DNA of 61,300 nucleotides from Candidatus Loosdrechtia aerotolerans (GCA_021646405.1 SOER01000017.1:1-61300); one strand, 5' to 3'; counted from the stretch's first letter, positions 8,601-18,528 are shown. Numbers and translations: made by a program. Notes: generated by a model not told the origin, from the sequence alone.

Positions 8601-10151
8601 TTATTTTTTATTCAAATCAGTATTAGACGGACCGTTAATAACCTTACCATAACTGGTAAAACGTGAACCGTGACATGGACAATCGAATGTCTTTTCTTGA
8701 AAATTCCATTGTATAATACAGCCTAAGTGCGGGCAAATTGCAGAAAATTCATGCACTGTTCCAGTTTCATCGCGATAAACCGCCACTTTTGATAACCCCC
8801 TTCGCATTATTGCGCCCTGACCGGGAGTGAGTTCATGGAAAGAAGGTATATCCCCTTTTCTCAACCACCCTGTATATTGTTTAACAACATTGAGATTTTC
8901 CTCAAGATACCCTCTAGCCGCAAGGATTGATTTGCGGGAAGGATCGTAGAGATCTGTCCACGGATTTCTTTTCCCAACAATGAGATCCGTTATAAGAATA
9001 CCGGCAACGGTGCCGTGCGTCATACCATTACCAGAAAATCCCGTTGCAATATAAATGTTTTTGTCAAGAGGATTGCGGCCAATAAAACCAATACCATCAA
9101 TAGGATTAACAACCTGTCCGGACCATCGATAAGGAATATCTCGTATCATAGGAAACCGGTTTCTGGCCCATGCTTCAATTCTCTCATACCTGGAGTTATC
9201 ATTCTGTCCTGTCTTTTTATCCTCTCCGCCAATAATCAGGAGGTCATACGTTTCATCCAGAGGTTGCGTCCTTATGTAATGATACGGTTTTGCAAGTCCT
9301 CCCTCCGTCCTTCCTGTATCCCAGTAAAGTGATTTTCCTATGGAATCTTTTGGTATTCTTGCACCAATGACGTATGTTCGATACGGTGCTTGTTTCGTAT
9401 GGATTCGTGTACGGTCGTTGACCGGTACGTTCGTAGTTACTACGATAAAGTATGCATTAACCGTATGATTCGTATCAGTGGTAATAACTGACACATCAAA
9501 ATCTTTTACATGTGTTTCAGTGCAGATTTTCCCATCCTTCCGAAGTATTGCTTCTGCAAGACCGGCAAGATATTTTAAAGGATGGAATTGGCCCTGATGG
9601 GGAAAGTGGAGACACATTCCGGTTGAAAACGGTAACGGTGCTTCTTTCTGTAATGCTACTTCCTTTTTACCTATCCGGTGTAATACATCCAGTTCTTTTC
9701 TTAAGGGGTCTTTCTCGGTATCTTCACCGGAGCGAAATAAATAGCCATCTACCCGTTTAAAATCACAGGAGATATTCTCCTCTTTTACAATGGTTTCGAT
9801 GGTATCTATTGCTGCAATATGGCTTTCTGCCGCAAATCTTGCCCCATCTCTTCCATGGAGATTTTCAAGCTCATAATACCGCGTATCAAGGGCATAGGTA
9901 AGATGTGCGGTTGTGCGTCCTGATTCACCGCTGCCTATAGCACCATCGTCGATTACGGCAACTTTCCTCCCTTGCTGAGACAGAAAGTAAGCAATAGACA
10001 TCCCTGCAATACCTCCACCAATAATTGCGACTTCAACACTGATATTCTTCTCAAGTGGAGAAAATAAGATTGGAGGCATATCTGAAACCCAGAAAGATTC
10101 TGCTGCCCCTGAGGTTTTTGTCGCTTCTGTTTCCATAATAGGTGTTTTCAT
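8601..10151 (-). CDS. FAD-dependent oxidoreductase with C-terminal Rieske domain
   Basis: A 516-residue two-domain redox enzyme. Residues about 35-400 are a DAO-type flavoprotein with the dinucleotide loop VAIIGGGIAGMSIAYFLS and a GSGESGRTTAHLT segment. The C-terminal 90 residues form a Rieske domain with both ligand boxes intact, CPHLGC and CPCHGSRF, so a [2Fe-2S] cluster should be bound. No twin-arginine or Sec signal is seen, so it is probably cytoplasmic. The architecture occurs in many bacteria, but the substrate is not established. The ATG at 10151 has a clear AGGAGG ribosome-binding site. Two CRP/FNR-like dyads lie 49-94 bases upstream of the start, suggesting control by redox, NO or an effector ligand. 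Confidence 0.88.
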   Translation of the reverse strand: MKTPIMETEATKTSGAAESFWVSDMPPILFSPLEKNISVEVAIIGGGIAGMSIAYFLSQQGRKVAVIDDGAIGSGESGRTTAHLTYALDTRYYELENLHGRDGARFAAESHIAAIDTIETIVKEENISCDFKRVDGYLFRSGEDTEKDPLRKELDVLHRIGKKEVALQKEAPLPFSTGMCLHFPHQGQFHPLKYLAGLAEAILRKDGKICTETHVKDFDVSVITTDTNHTVNAYFIVVTTNVPVNDRTRIHTKQAPYRTYVIGARIPKDSIGKSLYWDTGRTEGGLAKPYHYIRTQPLDETYDLLIIGGEDKKTGQNDNSRYERIEAWARNRFPMIRDIPYRWSGQVVNPIDGIGFIGRNPLDKNIYIATGFSGNGMTHGTVAGILITDLIVGKRNPWTDLYDPSRKSILAARGYLEENLNVVKQYTGWLRKGDIPSFHELTPGQGAIMRRGLSKVAVYRDETGTVHEFSAICPHLGCIIQWNFQEKTFDCPCHGSRFTSYGKVINGPSNTDLNKK

Positions 10152-10199
10152 AGTGAAGCCTCCTAACAGGATTTTTATTTGGAATGAAACAGGGAGGTG

Positions 10200-10245
10200 C
10201 GTGACATATCACAAAATGTGTCATTGTAAAGTGTGACATGTCACG
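10200..10245. promoter_or_regulatory. Paired CRP/FNR-like operators upstream of the FAD/Rieske gene
   Basis: Two 14-bp dyads are present: CGTGACATATCACA (10200-10213) and TGTGACATGTCACG (10232-10245). Each is a TGTGA/TCACA pair around a 4-base CATA or CATG centre; the inner 12 bases of the second are a perfect palindrome. A half-site TGTGTCAT lies between them at 10217. The pattern recurs near 38.1 kb. Half-sites of this type bind CRP/FNR-superfamily regulators; which one is unknown. Confidence 0.6.
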
Positions 10246-10319
10246 CCGTATGATGTGGTATAAGTTAAGAAATTAAGACAAATTTTCCGATGAGAGAAAA
10301 ATTGGTGAATTACTGGAGG

Positions 10320-11405
10320 TTAATAACTGTTTATACAGACACCCTGCTCGGTTAATACCACGAGATTTTTAGGATATTCTTTATCTATGATAAGCCGATT
10401 ATAAGCTTTTTCATATCTGTCTACCATATGAGATATGGTGAAATTCTCCTCTACATAGCGGCGGCATGCCATTCTGTCAATTGATTCAATTTTCTGAACG
10501 GCATCAACCATTTCATCCAGGGTCTCACAGATAAATCCGGTCTTTCCATGACGCATGATTTCCGGCATTGATCCCCGGTTTTTTGTAATTACTGGTGTAC
10601 CACATGCCAGGGATTCAATAACAACCAGACCGAACGGCTCCGGCCAGTCCAGGGGAAGAATAAGGGCCTTTGCCTTTTTCATAATTTCATTACGCTCTTC
10701 CTCTCCTTTTTCTCCAACGTATTCGATAAAAGGTGGGGTGATGAGCGGTTTAACCTTTTCCTCATAGTAGGCTTTATCATAAGGGTCAACCTTTGCAACC
10801 ATAACTAATTTCATCCCGGCCCTTTTTGCGATCTCTATTGCCTGTACAGGCCCTTTTTCCGGGGAAATTCGCCCTACAAAAACCAGATAATCTCCGGGCT
10901 CTTGCTGGAAGGGGAATTTTTCAATAGGGCACCCATTATAAACCGTGTCAGTCCAGTTCAACTCAGGGATGAATTCTCTCTGTGCATTACTGATAGAGAT
11001 AAAATTACAATCCCGATAGTGTTTATAAACCTTTTGAATATCGGGAATATTAAGGCGCCCGTGGAGGGTAAGAACAGTAGGGGTAGAGACCAATCGGATG
11101 AAGGGGAAGGTAAGGTAATCATTATGAGAATGAATTATATCAAATTCTTTTGCCCGCTCATATACCAACCCCATCTCAAATATGTGATAAGGATAGAAAT
11201 TCTCAATGCCGTGGTCGAGCCGTAAGGCTTTTTCATGAACGGAAACCAATTTGGCTGATGTAATTGAGTCTCCACTGGCAAATAACGTTACTTCATGTCC
11301 TCTTTTCACCAATTCCTCTGTGAGGTAAAATACAACCCTCTCCGTTCCTCCATACATTTCAGGTGGAACCCGCTCTACTAAGGGAGCAACTTGGGCAATT
11401 TTCAT
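10320..11405 (-). CDS. GT4-family glycosyltransferase
   Basis: A 361-residue GT4 glycosyltransferase with the usual N-terminal loop PPEMYGGTERVVFYLTEEL and the C-terminal blocks FVGRISPEKGPVQAI and EPFGLVVIESLACGTPVI. It is distinct from the GT4 at 6.1 kb, which has the GGQ-type loop. It ends 168 bases before the FAD/Rieske start, and 355 bases separate it from the glucosidase gene on the same strand. GT4 genes of this type often accompany amylo-alpha-1,6-glucosidases, which hints at alpha-glucan metabolism. The start at 11405 (MKIAQVAPLVERVP) has a GGAGATG ribosome-binding segment upstream. Confidence 0.85.
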   Translation of the reverse strand: MKIAQVAPLVERVPPEMYGGTERVVFYLTEELVKRGHEVTLFASGDSITSAKLVSVHEKALRLDHGIENFYPYHIFEMGLVYERAKEFDIIHSHNDYLTFPFIRLVSTPTVLTLHGRLNIPDIQKVYKHYRDCNFISISNAQREFIPELNWTDTVYNGCPIEKFPFQQEPGDYLVFVGRISPEKGPVQAIEIAKRAGMKLVMVAKVDPYDKAYYEEKVKPLITPPFIEYVGEKGEEERNEIMKKAKALILPLDWPEPFGLVVIESLACGTPVITKNRGSMPEIMRHGKTGFICETLDEMVDAVQKIESIDRMACRRYVEENFTISHMVDRYEKAYNRLIIDKEYPKNLVVLTEQGVCINSY

Positions 11406-11760
11406 ATTTTCATCTCCTTCCGATTTTAGGCAGTACAGTTCTCAGTGATTTTCCGGAACGCAAAAGGAACACTAACCTTACAAGCTTGTTCTGAACACGG
11501 TAAATGAGTACACGGATCATATACAAAACTTGCAGATATCAGGTATGCAGGTATGGATCGATGCCTGTGACTGCCTACGGTAAATTAAAAATTCAGAGCA
11601 AGGAGGCACGAATAAACTAATGCCTGACTCTAGAATCAAGCAATGTCTGTATATGCCTAACCTAAATATTAGCTCATTTCAATACTCGCAATAATCGTGC
11701 CAAATGATGGAAATTACTTCTGCGCAGGATTGGTAATACAGAAGAGGGTTTGCAGGGATG
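11406..11760. other. Non-coding intergenic stretch
   Basis: No gene recognised. The stretch separates the GT4 and glucosidase genes, both on the minus strand, and may hold a promoter for the GT4 gene, but I could not identify convincing -35/-10 elements or a terminator. Confidence 0.45.
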
Positions 11761-13956
11761 TTACCTCTTAATAACAACCTCCAGGCCTTCACTCTTCTTT
11801 AGGATTTCAATAGAAGTTGAGTATGGGCCCCGGACTACATAAAAATCAATAAATTTACCGTTAACTTCAAGGTTGGTTATTTCAATCCAGTCTAACCATT
11901 CCGGTAATTGCGGATGATTGAAATAGATCTGGTTTTGTAATGCATCCCCCTGGAAACCGATGAAGGCCTTAAGTACTTCAAAGACAACACCGGAAGACCA
12001 GGCCTGGGGGGAGCACGATGTGGGATACGGTGTCGGGCCGTGATAGGCTGTTCGTTTAAACCCGCAAAATAATTCGGGCAGGCGGTAATTACGAAAGAAT
12101 GTTGATGCATCGGATAAAGCTGTTGCAAGCTTCTCGACATAATCGGTTAATTCATATCTCTTTAACCCGGAAAGAATAAGGGCATTATCGTGAGGCCAAA
12201 TAGAGCCGTTATGGTAACCCATAGGGTTATACCGGACTTCACCCTCAGCAATGGTCCTGATTCCCCAGCCACTGAACATATCGTTCCGGAAAAGCCTTTT
12301 CGCAACGTGTTCTGCCTTTTTAGGATCAACAATACCTGCCCATAAGCAATGTCCGGGGTTTGATGAAATAACCCGGCAAAGTTTCTTTTCCTTGTCCATG
12401 GCAATACCGAAGAAATTTTCTTCATTCATCCAGAATTCCCTGTGAAATTTTTCCCGCAATCGTTCTGCCTCATATTGAAGCCTTTGTGCCAGGTCAAAGT
12501 CCGAGAACTGTTCAGCTAAATAAGCCATTCCCTTTTTAGCCATATACACATAGCCCTGAACCTCTACAAGGGTCGTAGGTGTTTCACACAGGCTCCCGTC
12601 TTTATGAAAAATAGAGTCCCATGAGTCCTTCCACCCCTGATTTACCAGACCTTTCGGGGATTTTTTGTGGTATTCCATGTATCCGTCACCATCAATGTCT
12701 CCATATTGTTCCATCCATTCCAGTGTTTTTAACGCTTTTGGCCACCATTTCTTGATCTTCGTTATATTTCCAAAGTTGACAGCGTATTGATGAAGGAGGA
12801 TGAGAAAGAGGGGAGATGCATCGATAGAACCATAGTATGGGATAAAAGGGATCTCCTCCATATTAGCCATCTCTCCCTTTCTGAATTCATGGAGTATTTT
12901 TCCTGGTTGTTCATCCTTAAAGGTATCAATTACCTTTCCCTGGTAATGAGCGAGAAAGTTCAGTGTTCCTTCTGCCATTTCAGGCCGGAAGGGAAGGAAT
13001 TGCAAAGCTGCAATACAGCTGTCACGCCCAAAGGGAGCTACATACCATGGGATACCTGCATACGGTACTAAACCCCATGATGTATGTGTATTCAGCAGGT
13101 AAATATCCCGTAACGAACGGTTAATCCATTTATTAAACAGTTCATTACTCGAGTGAATAGAGCAGCCGGATCGTAACCAATGATCAAAATCGGTATATAT
13201 TTTTTTTAGAATGACCGGAGAAACTAAAGAGGATTTTTTTATTCCCTCTACTTTAGCCGTTACGGTTATAAAAATTTTTTTTTCTTCCCTTGGATTTAAC
13301 TCAATCCAGTACCTGACCTCTCTCTCTTCAAGCTGACTTGGTTTTGGGTCAAGGAAGATAGAAGTAGTTCGTTTGATATTATCCAATCCCTGGTAGCACA
13401 ATATGAGCTTTTGATCCTGCCATTGAGGTGGAAGGAGCTGGCCCCGCCCAGGACGTTTCATTCCGCGGACCTCAAAGACGTCAGCAAAGTCCCCTCCAAA
13501 GGATATTTCTACCGAAAATCGTATAGGCTCGATATGGAAGTTTTTTACCGTAAATTCTGCACAAAGGGAGCTGTCCCTTATGAAGGTCTTCCGGTTTAAA
13601 ATAATAGAGTCCCTGGGAATTACCAGTTTTTTATCTTCAAAGATATCATTGTTTGTTAGATCTGCCATCAGGTTATCATTAATGAAAGATTCGAGGAAGA
13701 TCGGGTATTCTCCTGAGATCCGGACATCAAGTTCATTCAAAAAACGGGTTCCCCCATAATAAAAACCCATTTCCCCGGAAACACTTCCGGGGAGGTCGGT
13801 TCTGTTATCACATACGAGAAAGGCCTCATCCTTCTTTAAAACTAATTTCTCAATATTTGCCGCAACAGCAGATGCATGAACATAGTACTCGTCGCCGATC
13901 TGGATTCTGTCTGCAGTTTTTACTAATCTTTCTTTTGTATTTTGTTCTTTAAGCAT
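11761..13956 (-). CDS. Amylo-alpha-1,6-glucosidase / glycogen debranching-type enzyme
   Basis: A 731-residue two-domain protein. The N-terminal part (about residues 40-240) matches the GDE N-terminal beta domain (FLVCDNRTDLPG, GFYYGGTRFL). The C-terminal part (about residues 270-700) is an (alpha/alpha)6 glucosidase domain with AGIPWYVAPFGRDSCIAALQ and GYMEYHKKSPKGLVNQGWKDSWD, the latter carrying acidic residues expected at the active site, and MGYHNGSIWPHDNALI. The family hydrolyses alpha-1,6 branches in glycogen-like glucans. No signal peptide is visible, so it is cytoplasmic. Together with the GT4 upstream of its neighbour it suggests storage-glucan or trehalose-like metabolism, but bona fide glycogen synthase is not in the window. 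Confidence 0.85.
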   Translation of the reverse strand: MLKEQNTKERLVKTADRIQIGDEYYVHASAVAANIEKLVLKKDEAFLVCDNRTDLPGSVSGEMGFYYGGTRFLNELDVRISGEYPIFLESFINDNLMADLTNNDIFEDKKLVIPRDSIILNRKTFIRDSSLCAEFTVKNFHIEPIRFSVEISFGGDFADVFEVRGMKRPGRGQLLPPQWQDQKLILCYQGLDNIKRTTSIFLDPKPSQLEEREVRYWIELNPREEKKIFITVTAKVEGIKKSSLVSPVILKKIYTDFDHWLRSGCSIHSSNELFNKWINRSLRDIYLLNTHTSWGLVPYAGIPWYVAPFGRDSCIAALQFLPFRPEMAEGTLNFLAHYQGKVIDTFKDEQPGKILHEFRKGEMANMEEIPFIPYYGSIDASPLFLILLHQYAVNFGNITKIKKWWPKALKTLEWMEQYGDIDGDGYMEYHKKSPKGLVNQGWKDSWDSIFHKDGSLCETPTTLVEVQGYVYMAKKGMAYLAEQFSDFDLAQRLQYEAERLREKFHREFWMNEENFFGIAMDKEKKLCRVISSNPGHCLWAGIVDPKKAEHVAKRLFRNDMFSGWGIRTIAEGEVRYNPMGYHNGSIWPHDNALILSGLKRYELTDYVEKLATALSDASTFFRNYRLPELFCGFKRTAYHGPTPYPTSCSPQAWSSGVVFEVLKAFIGFQGDALQNQIYFNHPQLPEWLDWIEITNLEVNGKFIDFYVVRGPYSTSIEILKKSEGLEVVIKR

Positions 13957-14611
13957 AGGAGACTCTTTAAAAATGTATGGATTTTAAATTATTTAAAGTA
14001 CTATTAAATCCTTATTAACTTTAATCTTACAGAGATTTCCGGTTGAATGCAAATAAACACTGGCAAATCAGATTTGCTACGAATAATTAGGAACTAAATA
14101 AATATATCTGACATTCAGGAGATTTTTTTATCAAGTTAAGGAAATTTCTTGTAAAAGTTGATAGAGTATAGCATCAAAGTTACCATGAGACCTGGTGAGG
14201 AACTCTATCCTTTTCCCTCCCCCTTCGATAGTGAAATCCGAAATGCTAAATCCGAAATACGAAACAAATTCTCAATTTCAATTTTCGAATGTTCAAAACA
14301 CGGTTTTTTTCCATTGGAATGTCAGATATATGATCATACTTGTGTTTTTTATAGCGGTAAAAACCATCAGAACGAATACTATACTAATATACTAAATCAG
14401 TGAAGTTTCAAGTTCATTTCTATTTTTATTTAATTAAAATACATACTTGAAATACCGTATATATTTTGCTTTAATTACATACATTTAAAAAACTCATAAC
14501 AAGGATCTCCTTTTTCTCTATGACAAATCCAAAGGATTATACCATCAATAGACTCTCTATTCCTCGTTCGTGTACCCTTTCAGGAAAAGGTCTGTAAGAC
14601 ACTTAGAAATA
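13957..14611. other. AT-rich divergent intergenic region
   Basis: A 655-base non-coding stretch between the divergent glucosidase and lipoprotein genes. At 14231-14265 it holds degenerate AAATCCGAAAT-type repeats, typical of dispersed intergenic repeats. The rest is AT-rich with no convincing gene; two overlapping open frames at 14158-14403 have no protein-like character. Confidence 0.55.
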
Positions 14612-16222
14612 ATGAGTAATAAAAAAATATCTTTTAAAATTGTCTGTATTCCTTTTGTAGTATCCATGATAGGTTGTACAACGGCCAGGTATTATCCTCC
14701 TAATTTTGTAGAATCCTTAAAACATCCTACCAAGTTTCCCGAGGTTTATTCAACTGATGTTAAGAATATTGAGGATGTTGTTGATAAAAATTCACTTGGA
14801 GAAGATGAAGAAGTAAGAATTACTAGTATAAGCGTAAACCGGAATTCAAGCATGCATCTTATTCAGGTACGGGAGAACGGGGAACTTTACCCGCATTATC
14901 ATAAACGGCATGATGAGATTATCTATGTAAAAAAAGGCAGCGGTGTTGCTACACTCGATGGTTCCCGGTACCTTATAAAACCAGGTTCGGTTATACAAAT
15001 TCCCAGCAGAACTGTTCATAAATTTCTCAACACGGGCGATGAACTGTTTGTTGCTGTCTCTATTTTTTCTCCTCCATTTAACGGCAGAGACGAAAAAGTG
15101 ATTAAAGAGAAACGAAAACCAAACAGAGGAGCGAAAAAGGAAAAAAGGCTTGTCCAAAAAGAATCAGAAAAAGTTGAAGAGAAAGATAGTACATCCAGTA
15201 CACACGGCTCTGCATATGAATCCCCGGAAGGAGAAAATCAAGTAGCTGAGGCTTCATCAAAAAAACAAACAGACAAGGAACCCGATACATTTATCCCTGA
15301 AGAAAAGGATATGTATCAGAAAGGACAATCACTCCAACCAACGTCTTCTACCCCGGAAAATAAAAAGCAACCGGAGGAATCAATACCATTTCCGGATGAA
15401 GAACCTACACTGAATGCAAAGGATATGCATGAGAAACTTACAAAGTTGTTTAAACTGAGGGAGGAAGGGATTCTTTCTGAAGAAGAGTACGAGGAAAAGA
15501 AGGATGCAGTTGTGAAGGGAATAGATATTGGTGAATTACCAGAAACGAAAGGTTCTTTTGGCAAAGAAACATGGGAAGATGATGATATATTTGCTCCGGA
15601 TGAAACAGACGAAGATGGATTATCATACGGAGATATTTCTGATACAAAGGAAGATACTGGAGAAGGTGTTTCTGAATTATCAGGTACTGATGAGGTAAAA
15701 GAAATAGAATCCTCTGAATATATGTTGAAGACATTGGATGAAATGATGCAGGAAGGGGTTAGTACAGATGAAGATTACGAAGATAAAAAAGCAGAAATCC
15801 CTGGTATAGAAGAAGAGCGCGTTACTTCCGAACAGGCCAGGTATACCACGGGTGATGAAAAGATGAAAGAACTCAAAGAACTCTATGATGAAGGACTTAT
15901 TACAGGAGAGGACTACGAAAGTAAAAGAAAAGAACTTTTGAGGATGCATGAAGAGCGGATAGTAACAATCCCCTCTGAAAACTCAAGTGATGAAAAGACC
16001 CGGGAATTGAAGGAACTTTATGAAGAAGGGCTTATAACAAGAGAAGACTATGAATATAAGCTTAAAGAGCTTACTGATACGCAAAAACCTCCATTTCAGG
16101 AGTCTTCTCTGCAAAAAACAATACAGAACGAAAAACTTTTAGAACTCGATGAATTAAGAGAAGAGGGTCTCATATCAGATGAAGATTACGAGTTCAAAAA
16201 ATCACAACTGCTCGATAGATAA
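14612..16222 (+). CDS. Lipoprotein with cupin domain and five SHOCT-like repeats
   Basis: A 536-residue predicted lipoprotein. The signal peptide ends at the lipobox MIGC (Cys22). Residues about 75-145 form a cupin domain with metal ligands visible in HYHKRHDE (H95, H97, E102) and a later TVHKF histidine. A long low-complexity Lys/Glu/Ser linker follows. Five SHOCT-like helical hairpins begin near residues 272, 371, 418, 462 and 508, each of the form (L/M)xELxxLxEEGxI(S/T)xEDYExKKxEL. SHOCT motifs normally occur once, at protein termini, as oligomerisation modules, so five in series is unusual. The ATG at 14612 is preferred over a GTG at 14570 because it starts the lipoprotein signal. Function is unknown; an extracytoplasmic scaffold with a cupin sensor or enzyme is my inference. 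Confidence 0.75.
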   Translation: MSNKKISFKIVCIPFVVSMIGCTTARYYPPNFVESLKHPTKFPEVYSTDVKNIEDVVDKNSLGEDEEVRITSISVNRNSSMHLIQVRENGELYPHYHKRHDEIIYVKKGSGVATLDGSRYLIKPGSVIQIPSRTVHKFLNTGDELFVAVSIFSPPFNGRDEKVIKEKRKPNRGAKKEKRLVQKESEKVEEKDSTSSTHGSAYESPEGENQVAEASSKKQTDKEPDTFIPEEKDMYQKGQSLQPTSSTPENKKQPEESIPFPDEEPTLNAKDMHEKLTKLFKLREEGILSEEEYEEKKDAVVKGIDIGELPETKGSFGKETWEDDDIFAPDETDEDGLSYGDISDTKEDTGEGVSELSGTDEVKEIESSEYMLKTLDEMMQEGVSTDEDYEDKKAEIPGIEEERVTSEQARYTTGDEKMKELKELYDEGLITGEDYESKRKELLRMHEERIVTIPSENSSDEKTRELKELYEEGLITREDYEYKLKELTDTQKPPFQESSLQKTIQNEKLLELDELREEGLISDEDYEFKKSQLLDR

Positions 16223-16705
16223 ATTTTATAATTAAGTACCAGTCGCAATTTCATATCTCCCACTTTCCACACGGTTTTTTGCCAAATGGTGCTGCTGTGT
16301 ATTCATTCTGGCATATATTTCGCTATATTCCCTTCAAGTCTGCTAATAAGGGAAAAAGTGAATTTTAGTTTATCAGGTATTAAAATAATTTTCTCTTGAT
16401 ATTTACCCTTAAATGGAATATATATATCTCCCGAAATATTCCTCTAAGGTTATAAATATTTCATAGTTAGCGTATTTTATGAAAAGATATGATAGTACAT
16501 AAGCCATAGCAGGTTTGAGTTAAAGCTGCACAAAAGTTAATGAAAAAGTTACTACCAATCGGGTGGCGGAAATCATGCGTTTTTTGTTAATTCAGCAGGG
16601 GTGTTAATAGTATCGGAAAAATGCATTGTAAATAAACGTTTTTGATGTATGTGATTATGTAACTTTAACTAACGAGGAAAAAGGAGGAAAGGAGGGGCTT
16701 GGCGG
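16223..16705. other. Leader region upstream of the Rh-type channel
   Basis: A 483-base non-coding region upstream of the ammonium channel gene. No cobalamin- or glycine-type riboswitch motif was recognised. It contains a possible -24/-12 promoter, listed separately, and an AGGAGG-rich ribosome-binding segment directly before the start. Confidence 0.5.
16564..16579 (+). promoter_or_regulatory. Possible sigma-54 promoter for the Rh channel
   Basis: TGGCGGAAATCATGCG has the invariant GG and GC dinucleotides (16565-16566, 16577-16578) separated by 10 bases, as in -24/-12 promoters. The -24 box (TGGCGG) and -12 box (ATGC) deviate from consensus. Ammonium channel genes are often sigma-54 dependent, which makes the match plausible, but a chance match is possible. 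Confidence 0.3.
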
Positions 16706-18478
16706 ATGGCAATAAGAAATATCTTTAAGTTGTGTATTATTCTGTGTATTAGCCTTTTATGTATCCCTTCACTAGGGGTGCATAAAACGAGTTTTGGTGC
16801 TGAGTTGTATAAAGACGAATTTGAGAGTCAAACATTAGATCCTTCATGGCTCATAATTCGGGAGAATCAAAGTGACTGGAGTTTATCAGCACATCCGGGG
16901 TTTCTGAGGATTGTTACCAAGACGGAAAATCTCTGGCAGATTAATGTAAATAACAAGATCAAGTTTTTAAGAAATGCGCCCCACGGTGATTTTGAGATTA
17001 TCACAAGGGTTACTTACAGTCCTACTCAAAAATTTCAACAGGCCGGATTAATCATCTACGAAGACGAAGAGAACTATGTTATGCTTACCCGCCAAATGGA
17101 TGATGTGTCTAACATTGAGATGAGCCGGGAAATATCCAAGGTGGCAGGGAGTAAATCTACACCGACGAACCTAACAACGGTATACCTAAGATTATCAAGA
17201 TCGGGGGGAAGTATTACGGGTGCATTTAGTGATAATGGAAGTACCTGGACGGCGGTAGATGATGTGTCAGGTATTTCACTGGAGCATCCCAAGGTTGGGC
17301 TTGTTGGTTATAATGCTCAACTGAATACGACTGTTGATGCCGACTTTGACTTTTTTAAAATTGAATCAGCAGAAGAAGGAATGTTAGCAGCCTTTGAGGA
17401 CTTCCTGGAGGTTGCCAAGTATGGCAAATCTATACATGTTATGGCGATGCTCATGGTTGGTTTCGGATTCCTGATGGTATTTGTCAGGAGATACGGGTAT
17501 GGCGCTGTTACTGCTACCTATATTGCTGTAAGCGTGGTTATACCGTACTATATGTTTTTAAAGACCCAAGGGGTTTTTGGGGAACCTGCAGAGCTGAAGA
17601 TGGATCGGTTGATCCTTGCACAGTTCTGTGCAGCAAGTATACTGATTGCGATGGGGGCTTTTCTGGGCAGGTTAAAGATGTCCCAGTATATTATCACGGC
17701 GCTTCTGTTTGTTCCAGCCTACATGCTGAACGAATGGATTATGCTCGATAATGGTATGAACTTAATTCCAAAGGGAATGTTAATCGATACCGGTGGCTCA
17801 ATCGTTATTCACCAGTTTGGTGCGTATTTTGGATTAGGTGTAATTGTAAGGATGACTACCAGAGAGGATTTTGGCAAAACAATCGAATCCGATAAAATCA
17901 GTAATCAATTTTCGATGCTGGGAAGTATGGTCTTGTGGATATTCTGGCCGTCTTTCTGCGCTGCACCTGCTCCGCTGTCAGAAATGCCACAAGCTGCGAT
18001 AAATACAATTATTTCACTCTGTGGTGCAACAATAACCACCTATATTGCAAGTGCGATGATCAGGAAAAAGGTTGCCATTGAAGATATGGCGAATGCCGCA
18101 TTGGCTGGTGGTGTGGCTATCGGTTCTTCTTGTGCACATACGACTCCGGGGGCATCTTTTATATTAGGTCTCATTGCCGGGGTCTTAAGTGTAATTGGTT
18201 TTGCCGTTATTCAATCCCGGGTGCAGAGGGTTTTAAAAGGCATTGACACCTGCGGTGTTCATAACCTTCATGGTATGCCCGGTATATTAGGTGGTTTGGC
18301 AGCTATCTTTATAGCGAGAAATGTTGTTCCGGGATTGCAAATTAAAGCAGTACTCATTACCTTTATTATTGCATGGATTACAGGGCTCGCTGCCGGAACG
18401 GTTATCTCGCTGTTTGGTTACAGAAGACAATCATATGAAGATAGCGTGGAATTCATTGTAGAGGAAGAACACCACTAA
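16706..18478 (+). CDS. Rh-type ammonium channel with N-terminal extracytoplasmic ConA-like domain
   Basis: A 590-residue chimera. Residues 1-31 are a signal peptide. Residues 32-225 form a beta-rich domain resembling the DUF1349/concanavalin A-like fold (YKDEFESQTLDPSWLI, FQQAGLIIYEDEENYVML). From about residue 240 a polytopic membrane region matches Rhesus-type rather than classic Amt proteins: DTGGSIVIHQFGAYFGLG and DTCGVHNLHGMPGILGG. The pore twin histidines correspond to H369 and H519. Rh proteins conduct NH3 (and possibly CO2). The added domain would lie outside the cytoplasmic membrane and could bind a polysaccharide or regulate the channel; that is inference. There is no C-terminal kinase or GlnK-interacting tail, and no glnK neighbour is present. 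Confidence 0.88.
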   Translation: MAIRNIFKLCIILCISLLCIPSLGVHKTSFGAELYKDEFESQTLDPSWLIIRENQSDWSLSAHPGFLRIVTKTENLWQINVNNKIKFLRNAPHGDFEIITRVTYSPTQKFQQAGLIIYEDEENYVMLTRQMDDVSNIEMSREISKVAGSKSTPTNLTTVYLRLSRSGGSITGAFSDNGSTWTAVDDVSGISLEHPKVGLVGYNAQLNTTVDADFDFFKIESAEEGMLAAFEDFLEVAKYGKSIHVMAMLMVGFGFLMVFVRRYGYGAVTATYIAVSVVIPYYMFLKTQGVFGEPAELKMDRLILAQFCAASILIAMGAFLGRLKMSQYIITALLFVPAYMLNEWIMLDNGMNLIPKGMLIDTGGSIVIHQFGAYFGLGVIVRMTTREDFGKTIESDKISNQFSMLGSMVLWIFWPSFCAAPAPLSEMPQAAINTIISLCGATITTYIASAMIRKKVAIEDMANAALAGGVAIGSSCAHTTPGASFILGLIAGVLSVIGFAVIQSRVQRVLKGIDTCGVHNLHGMPGILGGLAAIFIARNVVPGLQIKAVLITFIIAWITGLAAGTVISLFGYRRQSYEDSVEFIVEEEHH

Positions 18479-18528
18479 GGTTTGTTTTTCTGACCCATCC
18501 GGTTCAGGAGATTTCGTTTTTGTGAATG

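Noticed and set aside
14158-14403. Two overlapping plus-strand open frames before the lipoprotein gene
   Set aside because: They run through degenerate AAATCCGAAAT repeats and lack a start signal.
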